Assembly: GCA_963580285.1 (NCBI GenBank)
Contig: OY757026.1
Span: forward strand, 83,302,651-83,366,650
Reading direction: 5' to 3'
Length of the DNA stretch: 64,000 nucleotides
Source: Lucinisca nassula
Taxonomy: Eukaryota; Mollusca; Bivalvia; Lucinida; Lucinidae
Shown piece after piece: positions 36,231-48,364 of this stretch; position 1 is the first letter of the stretch, and every line of letters begins with the position of its first letter. A program made the position numbers and the translations under genes. The notes beneath the pieces were generated by a model, which did not search any database, was not told the origin of the DNA, and worked only from the letters and a program-made list of their open reading frames with translations.

Positions 36231-36738
36231 CGTGATGTTAGACAAATCATTCAGAACAGATAGTAAAAGTGACTGCACCACACCATCACATCAGTTTTTG
36301 TTTGCCTTCAGTATCTTTGGAACAAATGAATGGATTTAAATCATATTTTGTGAACAAATTTTATTGAGATAGATATAGAATGTCATTTAAAATGGACCAT
36401 TTTGAATAATTACTGTGTTCCACAGGCTCAGGGAAACTTTACTTAAAGTAGCTGTGACATTTTTCAGTGGTGCGTAACTGGCCTGGCGCTGCATGCATTA
36501 TTTGCATTGCATAGGCGCTAAAAGTGATGTCACCATTATCTGAAAGACGTGCAAATGTGTGTGACGTAATTTCTTACACACATTAGTAACGTTTAGTTTA
36601 TTGGCATCTAACGAAAAGAGAATGTATGTTATTTTTCAATAATATATCAAATTCACAAACAGGGAAAATACAGATCATATTTTCACTGTTTGAAACAGTG
36701 ACAATATCGATTTCACTGAGAAATCTCTATATTTCAAT
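36231..36738. other. Unassigned stretch
   Basis: No gene or repeat family recognised. Confidence 0.4.
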
Positions 36739-37103
36739 TTATCATATGACGTCGCGTCTGAGAGTGTAATAACGCCATGTAATAAATTCGATAATCCACT
36801 AGTGGATTAAATATGCAAATTAGTTAGATACGTCCCGTAACGTTATACGTACGACGTCCTTAACGCCGTCATGTTTACTAATGTCGAAATATTGACATAT
36901 TTGTAACATAAACGTGAATAAAATGCATTTTAAATGTCATGATAAATAGAATCTTGCATTCGTGCTCATGTATTATCGAATTTATTAAACTCGTTGAGGA
37001 AAAGGAATAAAATGCTCGGCAAAGCCTCGCATTTTATCCCTTTACCTCAACTTGTATAATAAATTCCATATTACATGAGCACTCATGTAAGATCCTCTAT
37101 GTA
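36739..37103 (+). mobile_element. F3 foldback element
   Basis: TTATCATATGACGTCGCGTC to CATGTAAGATCCTCTATGTA, with the octamer ATGCAAAT and the CCACTAGTGG palindrome intact. Confidence 0.75.
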
Positions 37104-37207
37104 AAGCATGTAAGATAAAGAAATCTTGACTGTACCCATCCACTGAAAATCGTTGAGTCCAGTGAACATGTACACAGTCTGATCATGCTTAACTGCTCAC
37201 CTTATGC

Positions 37208-37420
37208 TTAACTCTTATCTTGCTGTTCACGACAACCCTTATCTTTGCAAACAGTGTAGATCCAGATCAGATGGCTTCTGAAGAAGCCATCTGATCAGGA
37301 TCTACACTGTTTGACATACAGTTTATGAATTTGTAGGAATAAATTACATCAAGTAATCTGATTGGTTCAAAGTCAGAGATGGGTGTGGCTAAAATGAATA
37401 TTCAGCAAGAGAAGGGTTAA
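37208..37420. mobile_element. F2a hairpin MITE
   Basis: Ends TAACTCTTATCTTGCTGTTC and TTCAGCAAGAGAAGGGTTAA; perfect CAGATGGCTTCTGAAGAAGC hairpin in the centre. Confidence 0.7.
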
Positions 37421-37728
37421 CCATTGTAGGTCAAAATGACTTTTGTGATACTGTTACTATTGCCAAAAGCACTGACTATTGCAAGCAAGTTCCTATTGTA
37501 GGACTATTGCAATAGCTACATGTATTGGAGCAGTATTTGCTTAAAAAGACATAAGGTTTCCATAAAGCTTCAGTTTTGATGAAATTCCTTTTGAAAGACA
37601 TAGTTGAGCACATGCTGACATCAAGTATATATTTAAGAAATCTGAGCCCAGTTGTTCAAAGCATTGTTAGCTTAACGAGATCCTTTGCAGTCAAAATGTA
37701 AACTGTTCAAACAAGTACCACATCTAAT

Positions 37729-38834
37729 TATACCCCCGGCATACGAAGTATGCTATGGGGGTATATAGTTTTCGTCCTGCCGTTTGTCCGTTCGTCAGTC
37801 CGTCCGTGTTTCCGTCCTTCCGTCTGTCCGTCCATTAACATTTTGGTTAAAGTTTTGCGTTAAAGTTTCTAAGTGATTGTATCTTCCGAATCCTTTGATA
37901 GATTTAGTTGATACTTACACTAAAGTTACATACTGTTCTAAAGATTTCATTGATGCATGTCCCACCCCCCACAGTGACCTTGAGGTCTTTGAGGTCTTCC
38001 TTTGTTTAGGTTTCTATTATGGTCTGGTCGCTTAATGTTTGTGTTTCTTTCCCTTTGGTGTCTTTGATGGGTGGAGTAAGTTAATTGTATCGATTCCTGA
38101 TCTTTGTTTTACTTCTACTTAGAAATTTTACATTTTGGTAAAAGTTTTGCGTTAAAGTTTCTAAGAGGTTGTATCTTCTGAACCCTTCAATAGATTTAGT
38201 TGATACTTACACTGAAGTTACATACTGGTCTAAAGATTTCATTGATGCATGTCCCACCCCCTACAATGACCTTGAGGTCAAGGTCACAGACTTAGAAATT
38301 TTACGTTTGGTTAAAGTTTTATGACAAAGTTTTTAGATGCCTGTATGTTCTAAGCTCTAAGACAAATTGAGTTGATACTTGCATCAATCTTGCATACCAG
38401 TCCAAAGGTTTTGAGATGCATGTCGATTCCCCACCCACAGTGACCTAGACCTCAGGGTCATGGCCTTAGAAAGTTTACATTTGGTTAAAGTTTTATGACA
38501 AAGTTTATAGATGCCTGTTACATAATGTTCTAAACTCTAAGACAAATTCATTTGATACTTGCATCAATGTTGCATACCAGTTCAAAGATTTCATTGATGA
38601 ATACCCCACCCTGCTGCTTCAGTAACATTGATGCCCCCACCCCTTCAGTAACTTTGATGCTCTCACTCCCTTTGTCCATTTAGAAAGATTATGTTTGGTT
38701 TAGATTTTATAAGCACATTATAGATTCTTATAGCTTCTTGACTTCTTCATTCATGTTACATACAAGCTCAAAAGATATATCAGAGGGTGGCAGTGGCCGG
38801 GGGTATACGTGACCCACTGGTCGCTTTCTCAAGT
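37729..38834 (+). mobile_element. Hairpin-capped Helitron-like element H7
   Basis: The 5' hairpin TATACCCCCGGCATAC pairs with GTATGCTATGGGGGTATA and is followed by a CCGT/CCTT-rich tract. Monomers contain GTCCCACCCCC and GACCTTGAGGTCAAGG. The 3' end is CCGGGGGTATACGTGACC with CACTGGTCGCTTTCTCAAG, close to the H3 end. A 126-bp fragment of repeat R (37997-38122) is inserted within it. Confidence 0.6.
37997..38122 (-). repeat. Fragment of repeat R inside H7
   Basis: CTTCCTTTGTTTAGGTTTCT to GATCTTTGTTTTACTTCTAC is the reverse of the left quarter of R. It ends at the same GTAGAAGTAAAAC terminus as the copies at 49793 and 59834, which supports that as a true end. Confidence 0.7.
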
Positions 38835-39484
38835 ATAATTATATGTTTGCTGAAAACATGAGAGCAGCTTTTGCATTTGCAAAAGCTGCTCTCATTTCTT
38901 CAGCAAAAATATTGACATATTTGCCAAATTAAGTGATCAAAGTTTTAATAAGTTAACTAATGACATCATTTGGACTGAACAACTGGCCCTGAGTATGCAA
39001 ATTATAATTCAAATTAGTCCTTATTGTTATTACATGCAGATGTGTTTGTATTTGTAGACCTATGATTTCTTTTTGTACATCTGATATTTCTGTTTATAGA
39101 TGTATTGAAATTACTACACGAGTGAAAACACTATTACTATTGCCACTTCACTACGACCATATTGCTATTGCTTGGGTAACTGTTGTGAACGTTTGAGATG
39201 GAGACATCCCATGTGTGCTCGCTATTGGCAAAATTTGTCTCACATTGGTACCCGTGGGCTCACATGCGACTCTTGATGTCATAACATGCCAAATTATCGG
39301 ATACTCAGGGCTTTTTACATTTGCAGTGCTAGTCAGAGAAACAGCAATTCAGATGTTCAAACCTCAACACCTTCATTATTTCTGTATAAAACCTATAAAA
39401 GTAAGAGAATGCTTTTTTTTAGTAAAGGAAAATTTTGGAACCAAAAATTCTAGACTTTATTATAGTATTTGGATTTGCTTTTTT

Positions 39485-41448
39485 TATGCCCCCGCATCAT
39501 ATGATGCCGGGGGCATATAGTTTTTGGGTTTTCCGTACGTGCGTACGTGCGTACATGTGTACGTCCGTCTGTACGTGTGTGTGTACGTACGTACGTACGT
39601 ACGTACGTGATCCTGTAACCTCAGGTTAAAGTTTTTGTAACAGGTAGAGCCTGAACTTTTAAAACTCATATTTTGCTAACCATTTGATGGAACTGGTTCA
39701 TCTTTGGTATGATGATAGATATAGGTCCAAAGTTTTATTAAGCAATACCCCCACCCATGCCTGTGACCTCAAGGTCAAGGTCACAGACTTAGAAATTTTC
39801 AATGTTAAAGACTCAGGTTAAGGTTTTTGTAACAGGTAGACTTGAACATTTTAGAACTCATATTTTCCAAACCATTTGATGGAATTGGTTCATATTTGGT
39901 ATGAATATAGATATAGGTCCAAAGTTTTATTCAGCGATACCCCCACCGATGCCTATGGCCTCAAGGTCAAGGTCATGGACTTAGACAATTTTAATGTGAA
40001 AGATTTTAAAGAGCTCAAATTTTTCAAACTATATTATGGATTTGGCTTATGTATGCTATGATGATAGATACAGGTCCAAATTTTTATTTGGCAATACCCC
40101 CAGTCATGCCTATGGCTTCAAGGTCAAGGTCACAGACTTAGAAATTTTTAATTTTTTAATTAGATATTTTAAGAGTTGATATTTTCCAAATCGTGCAATG
40201 GATTGAGTTGATATTTGGTATGATGTTAGATACCTGTCCATTTTATTCAGCGATACCCCCACCCCTGCCCATGAGCTCAAGGTCAAGGTCACAGACTTAA
40301 AATTTTTTAATTATCCCCTCGCACAACATAGCCCTAGCGTCTATATTTCTTCACTGATTTCAATATAGCTTCACACAAATGTTCCTTATGACAATATCTC
40401 GAGCGAGTTTGACTTTCAAGGTCATGACCTTAAGGTCAAGGTCACTGTGGCTATTTTTAGAAACACTTTGTCATCACTCTAGTGCCTACATTTCTTCACC
40501 AATTTCAATATAACTTCACACAAATGTTCCTTATAAAAATATCTCGAGCGAGTTCGACTGTCAAGGTCATGGCCTCAAGGTCAAGGTCAATGTGGCTATT
40601 TTTAGAAAAACTTTGTCATCGCTCTAGCGCCTACATTTCTTCACCAATTTCAATATAACTTCACACAAATGTTCCTTATAAAAATAGCTCAAGCAATTTT
40701 AACTTTCAAGGTCATGGCCTCAAGGTCAAGATCACTGTGGTTTTTTTTAGAAAAACGTTGTCATCGCTCTAGCGCTTACATTTCTTCACCAATTTCAATA
40801 TAAATTCACACAAATGTTCCTTATGACAATATCTCTAGCGTGTTCGTCTTTCAAGGTCAAGGTCACTTAGGCTATTTTTAGAAAAACTTTGTCATCGCTC
40901 TAGCGCTTACATTTCTTCACCGGTTTCAATATAACTTCACACAAATGTTCCTTATGACAATATCTTGAGCCGTTTCGACTTTCAAGGTCAAGGTCACTGT
41001 GGCTATTTTGAGAAAAACTTTGTCATCGCTCTAGCGCCTGCATTTCTTCACTGGTTTCAAAATAACTTCACACAAATGTTCCTTATGACAATACCTCGAA
41101 CGAGTTTGACTTTCAAGGTCAAGTTCACTGTGGCTATTTTTAGAAAAACTTTGTCATTGCTCTAGCGCTTACATTTTTTCACCAATTTCAATATTACTTC
41201 ACACAAATGCTCCTTATGACAATATCTCTAGCAAGTTCCACTTTCAAGGTCAAGGTCACTGTGGCTATTTTTAGAAAAACTTTGTCATTGCTCTAGCACT
41301 TACTTTTTTTCACCAATTTCTATATAACTTCTCACAAATGTTCCTGATGACAGGGTCAGACACTTAGAAAATTTTGTTGCAACATGGATTTTCGGGGAGA
41401 GACGGGGCCCTTGGCGGGGGCATCTGTGTCATCTGGACACATTTCTAG
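39485..41448 (+). mobile_element. Hairpin-capped Helitron-like element H8, two minisatellites
   Basis: The 5' hairpin is nearly perfect: TATGCCCCCGCATCAT with ATGATGCCGGGGGCATA (39485-39517). A GTACGTGCGTAC microsatellite follows (39530-39608). Body part 1 (39610-40310) has about 137-bp monomers; part 2 (40315-41345) has about eight 142-bp monomers with CACAAATGTTCCTTATGACA. Both contain TCAAGGTCAAGGTCA. The 3' end is GGCGGGGGCATC, a TGTGTCATCTGGACACA hairpin and TTTCTAG. No coding capacity. Confidence 0.7.
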
Positions 41449-41682
41449 TTTCCCAAAGCTTCCTTGAAGGGAAAGGCTGCAATGAAATCATCATATTCAG
41501 ATTTTATATGAGAAAAAAAAATTGATCATTGTTGTTCAGTGAGGCCAGGAAATCCTAACCAAAGGTCTAGTGGTCAGGTGGGAAACGAGGCTTAGCCTTG
41601 TTTCTGACGTTACTGCTAGACCTTCGGGTTGGGATTTCCTGTCCCCACTGATTACTATTGATGCATTTTATTTGTCTTCACT
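41449..41682. repeat. Imperfect inverted segment around a deleted centre
   Basis: AGTGAGGCCAGGAAATCCTA and AACCAAAGGTCTAGTGGTCAG pair with CTGCTAGACCTTCGGGTTGG and GATTTCCTGTCCCCACTGA (about 41538-41651). No gene. Confidence 0.5.
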
Positions 41683-41971
41683 TTAGGCTTTAAGAAATGT
41701 GTGGGCTGCATGATGCTTTCACGCAGAGCTGAATCTGGCCCGCACACTAGTACTGATAAACCGCTTAGAGGATCTAAGCCTGTCCAGGAACAGCGGTGCG
41801 AGGCAGACCATCCATGCTAATAAATCCTATTGGTTTCATTGGGCGACAGGGCTTGAGATGTCATTTCATCTCAATGTCGGGTAAAAGTCCTACAAAAATG
41901 GAAGCAACGTCTCCAAAGTGACCTTTACAGTGTTGATGGGGATGTTAAACCTCAAATCAAACAAAAAACAA
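41683..41971 (+). mobile_element. SINE-A copy, 5' end altered
   Basis: From GGCTTTAAGAAATGTGTGGG to CCTCAAATCAAACAAAAAAC; the GGCCCCCGCCC head is missing. Confidence 0.8.
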
Positions 41972-42931
41972 AGATTCATTTAGAAGATGCACTTTTGCTT
42001 GTCCAAACAGTTCTTGAGGAAACCTGTTGTATGTCATTCTTTCAGGATGGTTTTGTGAGGCAAAGGTGCTACTTACAAGGGTCTTTCAATATTTAACTCG
42101 CCTTACCCAGTTACTGACCCATGGCAAGAGCACGCTTGTCACATTTTATATGTCAATGTCTTACCCACAGCATATTTTTCATGTGAAATAAGAAAAATAA
42201 CAGTACTTTTTGGATGCAAAATATCCTTATCTGGATTGATGCAAATCCCAGCCTTTCATTCCTAGAACCTTAATAAGACTGTTGCACTGATATTGGTGAA
42301 TAATGTTCCTTGTTGGAATGTTGACGGATGCGAGCTTAATGAACTTTGACAAGCCGGTGTCCTTTGATATCCAAACGAGGAACAGTATTCACAAATATCG
42401 ATGTAATAACCCTTTTAATTTATAGCTATAAATATTTTGTGTTATTACCAGTAGTTTAAGTCTCAAAATAGTCTTTAATCCCGAGCTGGGACACTTAAGA
42501 GCCAACGAGGGACAATATCCACCAATGCAATTACTCTTTTCTTACATAGCTTTAAATATTTTTACACCATACCAGTAGTTTTTGGCACAAAATAGGCATT
42601 TTGTCAGAATATGTTTGCTTGCATAACAATTTTTTCGTGTAACCTTGTTGCTGTAAGAATATGTATGCATGTGAAACAATTTTTTTCATGCCACGTTATT
42701 GCTGTGAGATTTCACCAGATGCAACATCGCCTAACAGTAAAATTTGAAGGCATCTGAGTAAGATTGAAGTATCAAGATCAAGTGATTTCAGCATTTTTGT
42801 TTCTTGTATTTTGTAATTTATTTCCAGTCATTCAATATTGACAGTATTCATTTATTGCCTTTGTGTGGGGAAATATTACCTGCTCGGATGAACAAATTGT
42901 CATATTCCCCTCACGCAAGGGCAACATGATT
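41972..42931. other. AT-rich stretch with internal duplications, no gene
   Basis: Two related blocks repeat here: TTATAGCTATAAATATTTTG with TTACCAGTAGTTT (42420-42455) against CATAGCTTTAAATATTTTTA with TACCAGTAGTTTT (42545-42580), and AATATGTTTGCTTGCATAACA against AATATGTATGCATGTGAAACA. Confidence 0.5.
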
Positions 42932-43110
42932 TATTATACCGAATTCTGACTTCTAGAGATTCTTTCAGTGATTTTGAGCATTGATTTTGAGCAGTGACAT
43001 CGGGGGGGAATATTGCAGGGGAATATGATAATTTAGGGTCAAGCGTGTTGCATGCTCTCGACCAATCAGAATTCTAGAATAGCTAATGAATATTATTGAG
43101 GTATAATAAT
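42932..43110. mobile_element. Small MITE with TATTATACC ends
   Basis: TTATTATACCGAATTCTGAC at the left and TCAGAATTCTAG...GGTATAATAA at the right are inverted. The interior is AT-rich and non-coding. Confidence 0.4.
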
Positions 43111-43201
43111 GTCATTTTATATAAGAGGCTGAATGGCTAGGACTGAGTTGTCTCCATGTATAATGGGGTGATCCCTGTTGGAACCAGGCAGTCGTTAATT
43201 A

Positions 43202-43565
43202 AATAGAGGATCTTACATGAGTGTTCATGTATTATTGAATTTATTAAACGAGTTGAGGAAAAGGGATAAAATGCGAGGCTTTGCCGAGCATTTTATCCCT
43301 TTTCCTCAACGAGTTTAATAAATTCTATAATACATGAGCACGAATGCAAGATTCTATTTATCATATGACATTTAAAACGCATTTTATTCACGATTTTTTA
43401 CAAAACTATCAATATTCCGCCATTAGTAAACGCGACGTCGTTAATGACGTCGTATATGTAACTTTACGGGACGTATCTAGCTAATTTGCATATTTAATCC
43501 ACTAGTGGATTATCGAAAATAATACATGGCGTTATTACACTCTCAGACGCGACGTCATATGATAA
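43202..43565 (-). mobile_element. F3 foldback element
   Basis: Complete reverse copy; hairpin arms are almost perfect (GAGGAAAAGGGATAAAATGC with GCATTTTATCCCTTTTCCTC). Confidence 0.78.
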
Positions 43566-43908
43566 ACTCATATTGCATCAAATGAAACGAAGGCTGAATG
43601 GCTGACCTATTGTTTGACTAGCTGTATGTCATAAGGCAAGATTTCTCAAGTTATGCTCAGATTAGATCTATAGTGATATATATATTTTTCTAGATTGTTT
43701 TATTTACTTTTCATCCATAATTATTGAGCTTGAACCTCAATTTTCTAAAATTCAAAGTGACTGACTGTTTTGTTTGAATTTATTTTCAAGATTGATCCAA
43801 AACCAAGGTTTCAAAATATGATGTTCATTTGGTATGATTTGTCTTCAAAAGTACAAGTACTTGTGGAATTTGGATAATTGAGATTTTACGGTACATGTAT
43901 ATGTTTTA
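43566..43908. other. Unassigned stretch
   Basis: No gene or recognisable repeat. Confidence 0.4.
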
Positions 43909-43910
43909 TT

Positions 43911-45959
43911 AGCTCACCTGTCACGTAGTGACAAGGTGAGCTTTTGTGATCACTTTTCGTCCGTCGTCAGTGCGTGTGTGCGTGCGTAAACAATTTCTTC
44001 AAACGACATCTCCTCCTAAACCACTGATGGGATTTTGACCAAACTTCACAGGAATGATCCTTAGGTGGTCCCCTTTCAAAGTTGTTCAAATGGTTCCGGT
44101 CTGTTGCACATCTGGGTCACAGGAGCCAAAAATAGATTTTTTTCACCGAAAACTTAAAAAATCTTCTTCTCTGAAACCACAAGGCCCAGGTCTTTGATAT
44201 TTGGTGTGAAGCTTCACCTAGTGGACCTCTACCAAGATTGTCCACATTATAGCTCTAGGGCCAAAAATGCCCCCGCCCCGGGGCCTTTGGTTTTACATAG
44301 GCTTATACAGGGAAAATCTTTAAAAATCTTCTTCTCTGAAACCAAAAGGCCCAGGTCTTTGATATTTGGTATGAAGCTTCATCTAGTGGACCTCTAACAA
44401 GATTGTTCAAATTATGGCCCTTGGGCCAGAAATGCCCCCGCCCCGGGGGCTTTTGGGTTTACATAGGCTTATATAGGGAAAATCTCAAAAAATCTTCTTC
44501 TCTGAAACCACAAGGCCCAGGTCTTTGATATTTGGTATGAAGCTTCATCTAGTGGACCTCTACCAAGATTGTTCAAATTATGGCCCTTGGGCCAGAAATG
44601 CCCCCGCCCCGGGGGCTTTTGGGTTTACATAGGCTTATATAGGGAAAATCTCAAAAAATCTTCTTCTCTGAAACCACAAGGCCCAGGTCTTTGATACTTG
44701 GTATGAAGCTTCATCTAGTGGACCTCTACCAAGATTGTTCAAATTATGGCCCTTGGGCCAGAAATGCCCCCGCCCCGGGGGCCTTTGGGTTTACATAGGC
44801 TTATATAGGGAAAATCTTAAAAAATCTTCTTCTCTGAAACCACAAGGCCCAGGTCTTTGATATTTGGTGTGACGCTTCACCTAGTGGACCTCTACCAAGA
44901 TTGTTCAAATTATAGACCTAGGGCCAAAAATGCCCCCGCCCTGGGGGCCTTTGGTTTTACATAGGCTTATACAGGGAAAATCTTTAAAAATCTTCTTCTC
45001 TTAAACCCCAAGGCCCAGATCTTTGAAATTTTTCTGTGAAGCTTCATCTAGTGGACCTCTACAAAGATTGTTCAAATTATTGCCATAGGGTCAAAAATGC
45101 CCCCGCCCCGGGGGCCTTTGTGTTTACATAGGCTTATATAGGGAAAACTTTTAAAAATCTTCTTCTCTGAAACCACAAGGCCCAGGTCTTTGATATTTGG
45201 TGTGAAGCTTCATGTAGCGGACCTCTACCAAGATTGTTCAAATAATGGCCTTTGGGCCTGAAATGCCCCCGCCCCGGGGGCCTTTAGGTTTACATAGGCT
45301 TATATAGGGAAAATCTTAAAAATTCTTCTTCTCTAAAACCACATGGCCCAGGTTTTTGATATTTGGTGTGAAGCTTCACCAAGTGGATCTCTACCAAGCT
45401 TGTTCAAATTATAGCCCTGGGGCCAAAAATGCCCCCGCCCCGGGGGCCTTTGGTTTTACATAGGCTTATTCAGGGAAAATCTTTAAAAATCTTCTTCTCT
45501 GAAAGGGCAAGGCTCAGATCTTTGATATTTGGTGTGAAGCTTCATCTAGTGGACCTCTACCAAGATTGTTCAAATTATAGCCCTGGGGCTAAAAATGTCC
45601 CCGCCCCGGGCACCTTTGGTTTTAAATAGGCTTATACAGGGAAAATCTTTAAAAATCTTCTTCTCTGAAACCGCAAGGCCCAGAATTTAATATTTGGTGT
45701 GAAGCTTCATCTAGTGGACCTCTACCAAGATTGTTCAAATTATAGCCCTGGGGCCAAAAATGCCCCCATCCCCGGGGCCCTTTGGTTTTTTATAGGCTTA
45801 TATAGGGAAAATATTTAAAAAACTTCTTCTCTGAAACCACAAGGCTCAGGTCTTTGATATTTGGTATGAAGCTTCACCTAGTTATAGCCCTTGGGCTAAG
45901 AATATTCTAGAGACACTTATTCTCAGGTGAGCGATTCAGGGCCCTCTGGGCCCTCTTGT
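43911..45959 (+). mobile_element. Hairpin-capped element H9 with eleven 173-bp monomers
   Basis: The 5' hairpin AGCTCACCTGTCAC pairs with GTGACAAGGTGAGCT. Then come a GTGCGTGTGTGCGTGCGT tract and about eleven monomers with TGCCCCCGCCCCGGGGGC, AAATCTTCTTCTCTGAAACC and AGTGGACCTCTACCAAGATTG. The 3' end is TCAGGTGAGCGATTC, a perfect AGGGCCCTCTGGGCCCT hairpin and CTTGT. The monomers match the uncapped array at 28205-29420. Confidence 0.7.
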
Positions 45960-46055
45960 AATGAAAATGTTTCTACCATTCCATTATGTGCAATATTTAA
46001 ATATTTCATAGATATTTTTTGTTGTCTTCATTTGTTTTGCTTTCATGAATGAGTG

Positions 46056-46250
46056 GGCCGGCTTGGTGGGTCAGTTGGATGCCTGTCTGGCTACTGATCA
46101 GGTGGCGAGGCGTCTGGTCATGAAATAGTTTTTCTATGGTCATTCTTGCCCTCCGGCCAATTTGAGAAGAGCAGTAGTCAGTTTTATGGCAAAAAAATGG
46201 GCTGGATAGGGCCAAAATAGTGTTGGCTGGGCTGTTAAATCCCAAACTGG
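46056..46250 (+). mobile_element. tRNA-derived SINE-B copy
   Basis: GCCGGCTTGGTGGGTCAGTT head, GGTCATTCTTGCCCTCCGGCC body, GGCTGGGCTGTTAAATCCCAA tail; the B box is eroded. Confidence 0.55.
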
Positions 46251-46269
46251 CTCTTCTTATAATAATAAG

Positions 46270-46484
46270 TTGTATCATCACGAAAACATGCCTACATAAT
46301 TTTGACCCCCTCGAACCCCACTTTTATATAGTAAAACTTGGGTTTACAGGGGTAAACCTTATTACTCTCATTTCTGCTCTAAAATATAGATTGTGGGTAC
46401 TCCTTAGAGTACTCAATGAGGCGGTTCTAAAGAGTACCAACAATCTATATTTTGATCAGAAATAAGAAAAAAATCACAATTTTT
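46270..46484. mobile_element. F1 foldback MITE interrupted by H10
   Basis: GACCCCCTCGAACCCCACTT to AAATCACAATTTTT; the core palindrome is shortened (CTCAATGAGGCGGTTC). H10 starts in the terminal T run. Confidence 0.55.
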
Positions 46485-47293
46485 AGCTCGGCTGTTTTCA
46501 AAGAAAACGACGAGGTAATGTCATAGCTCTGACATTTTGTAATATCTCTGTCAGTACTGAACATTTTTACTTGCAACTCTGACTACTTGTTCATTATGAA
46601 AAGGGGAACTCATACCAATAGGTGAGGTAACCCTCAAATTATTTTTGGCACAGTTATGCCCATTTTTCGACTAAGAATTTTTGCAAAAACTTGGACATTT
46701 TGTAATATCTCTGTCATTACTGAACATAATACTTGAAACTCGAACTAGTTGTTCATTATGAAAAGGGGAACGCATACCAATAGGTGAGGTAACCCTCAAA
46801 ATATTTTTGGCACAGTTATGCCCCTTTTCCGACTTAGAATTTTTGCAAAAACTTGGACATTTTGTAATATCTCTGTCATTACTGAACATATTTACTTGAA
46901 ACTAAACTCGGACTAGATGTTCATTATGAAAAGGGGAACTCATATCAATAGGTGAGGTAACCCTCAAAATAGTTCATATGTGCATTTCTTGTCACAAGAC
47001 CTTTCTAGTGGTACCATAATTTTTGACCTCGTGACCTTGACTTTTGACCTACTTTTTAAAAATTTTAACATTGGCCATAACGTTTGATTGGTAAGTGATA
47101 GGGCGTTCATATTTCACATGTGTATTTTATGTCACATGACCTTTCCAAAGATCCCATAATTCTTGACCTTGTGACCTTGACCTACTTTTCTAAGACTTGA
47201 ACATTGGCCATACCTTTCGATTGCTTAGTGATACTGCTTTTATATTTAACATGCCATGTCCGGGGGCATCAGTGTTTCACAAACACATCTTGT
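46485..47293 (+). mobile_element. Hairpin-capped element H10
   Basis: The start is a stem with CTCGGCTGTTTTC and GAAAACGACGAG. Three monomers carry GGACATTTTGTAATATCTCTG and GGTGAGGTAACCCTCAAA; later ones carry GTGACCTTGACC. The 3' end is GTCCGGGGGCATC, a GTGTTTCACAAACAC hairpin and ATCTTGTT. Confidence 0.6.
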
Positions 47294-47335
47294 TTTTGCA
47301 GAATTATTTTACAGATAACATACATGAATTTTGGC

Positions 47336-47648
47336 GAGAAAAGTAGTCCGGGTTGTCGATTTAAGCCCCCCCAGTGGAAATCTTCCACTGACCGTTCCAA
47401 GGCGGCTCTTCTGTGGCGATTTATTTATGTTGTTGTTTGTTACTTACTGTGTGTATCACTTGTGTCTTTTAATTTTGGATGGCCATATGGCCATTTTGTG
47501 GGAAAGTAACTGTCCATATGGCCTTCCTTTGTTTAGGTTTCCATTATGGTCTGGTCGCTTAATGTTTGTATTTCTTTCCCTTTGGTGTCTTTTATGGATG
47601 GAGTAAGTTAATTGTATCAATTCCTGATCTTTGTTTTACTTCTACTTT
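47336..47648 (-). repeat. Repeat R copy, reversed
   Basis: Runs from GATTTAAGCCCCCCCAGTGG to TTTGTTTTACTTCTAC, the reverse of the left half of R. It contains GGCCATATGGCCATTTTGTG. The small frames in it are not genes. Confidence 0.7.
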
Positions 47649-47759
47649 GCTACTGTGAAATAACACGGTCATGTTATTTTTCACACTGTGAAAATATTTT
47701 CACACTGTGAAAATATCACTTTTATTTGTTTCAGATATGCATTGATTTCACTGCTATGT

Positions 47760-48067
47760 TTAAAATAAATTCGATAATCCACTAATGGACTAAATATCCA
47801 AATTAGATACGTCCAGTAATGTTACACTTACGACACCCTTAACGATGTCACAGTTTTCTAATGCCCGAATATTGACATTTTTGTTAAAAAAATCATGAAT
47901 AAAATTCGTTTCAGATGTCATATGAGATAGAATCTTGCATTCGTGCTCATGGTTTTTGAATTTATTAAACTCATTGAGGAAAAGGAATAAAATGCTCGGC
48001 AAATTCCTTTCCTCAACTCGTTTAATAAATTCAATAATACATGAGCACTTATTAAGATCCTCAATGT
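47760..48067 (+). mobile_element. Decayed F3 foldback element
   Basis: It retains ATCCACTAATGGA, TTTATTAAACTCATTGAGG and the closing AAGATCCTCAATGTA, but the hairpin loop region is partly deleted. Confidence 0.65.
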
Positions 48068-48117
48068 AATTTCTATCTTTAGTTTGGGTGTTCTTTGTTT
48101 CTGAAGGTAACCTCCTA

Positions 48118-48325
48118 AGTTTATGTTTTTATGTCCCCATCAACACTATTTTGGTCACTTTGGAGAAGTTGATTCTAATTTTGTGGGATTTTTACCTGGC
48201 ACTGAGATGAAATAACATCTCTTAGTCATACAGCCTGAAGAAATCACATGGGTTTAAGAGACAGACCGACACCTACCACTTTTCCTGGGCTGACCAAGAC
48301 CTAAGCCATTTACCAGTATTCAAAT
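48118..48325 (-). mobile_element. Diverged SINE-A relic
   Basis: CCCCATCAACACTATTTTGG, TTGTGGGATTTTTACCTGGC and GAGATGAAATAACATCTC are recognisable; the head is lost. Probably an old insertion. Confidence 0.55.
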
Positions 48326-48364
48326 GTTTGGTCAGTATGACTATGTGTTTCATGAGTTGCTAGA

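Larger units (their letters stand above)
37645..39000. mobile_element. Foldback MITE split by hairpin-capped element H7
   Basis: The left end CTGAGCCCAGTTGTTCA and the right end TGAACAACTGGCCCTGAG (38977-38994) are inverted repeats. A strong hairpin (GAGAGCAGCTTTTGCATTTG with CAAAAGCTGCTCTC) lies at 38857-38897. H7 occupies the middle. Confidence 0.5.

Noticed and set aside
39530..39608. GTAC-rich tract as a regulatory palindrome cluster
   Set aside because: It is a microsatellite in the usual position just after the 5' hairpin of this element type.
43911..45959. Regular repeats with GC-rich spacers resembling a CRISPR-like array
   Set aside because: Whole 173-bp monomers repeat, with no alternation of short repeats and unique spacers, and the context is animal nuclear DNA.
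47204..47606. Hydrophobic frames suggesting a membrane protein
   Set aside because: They coincide with a reversed copy of repeat R, which gives the same wording wherever it occurs.
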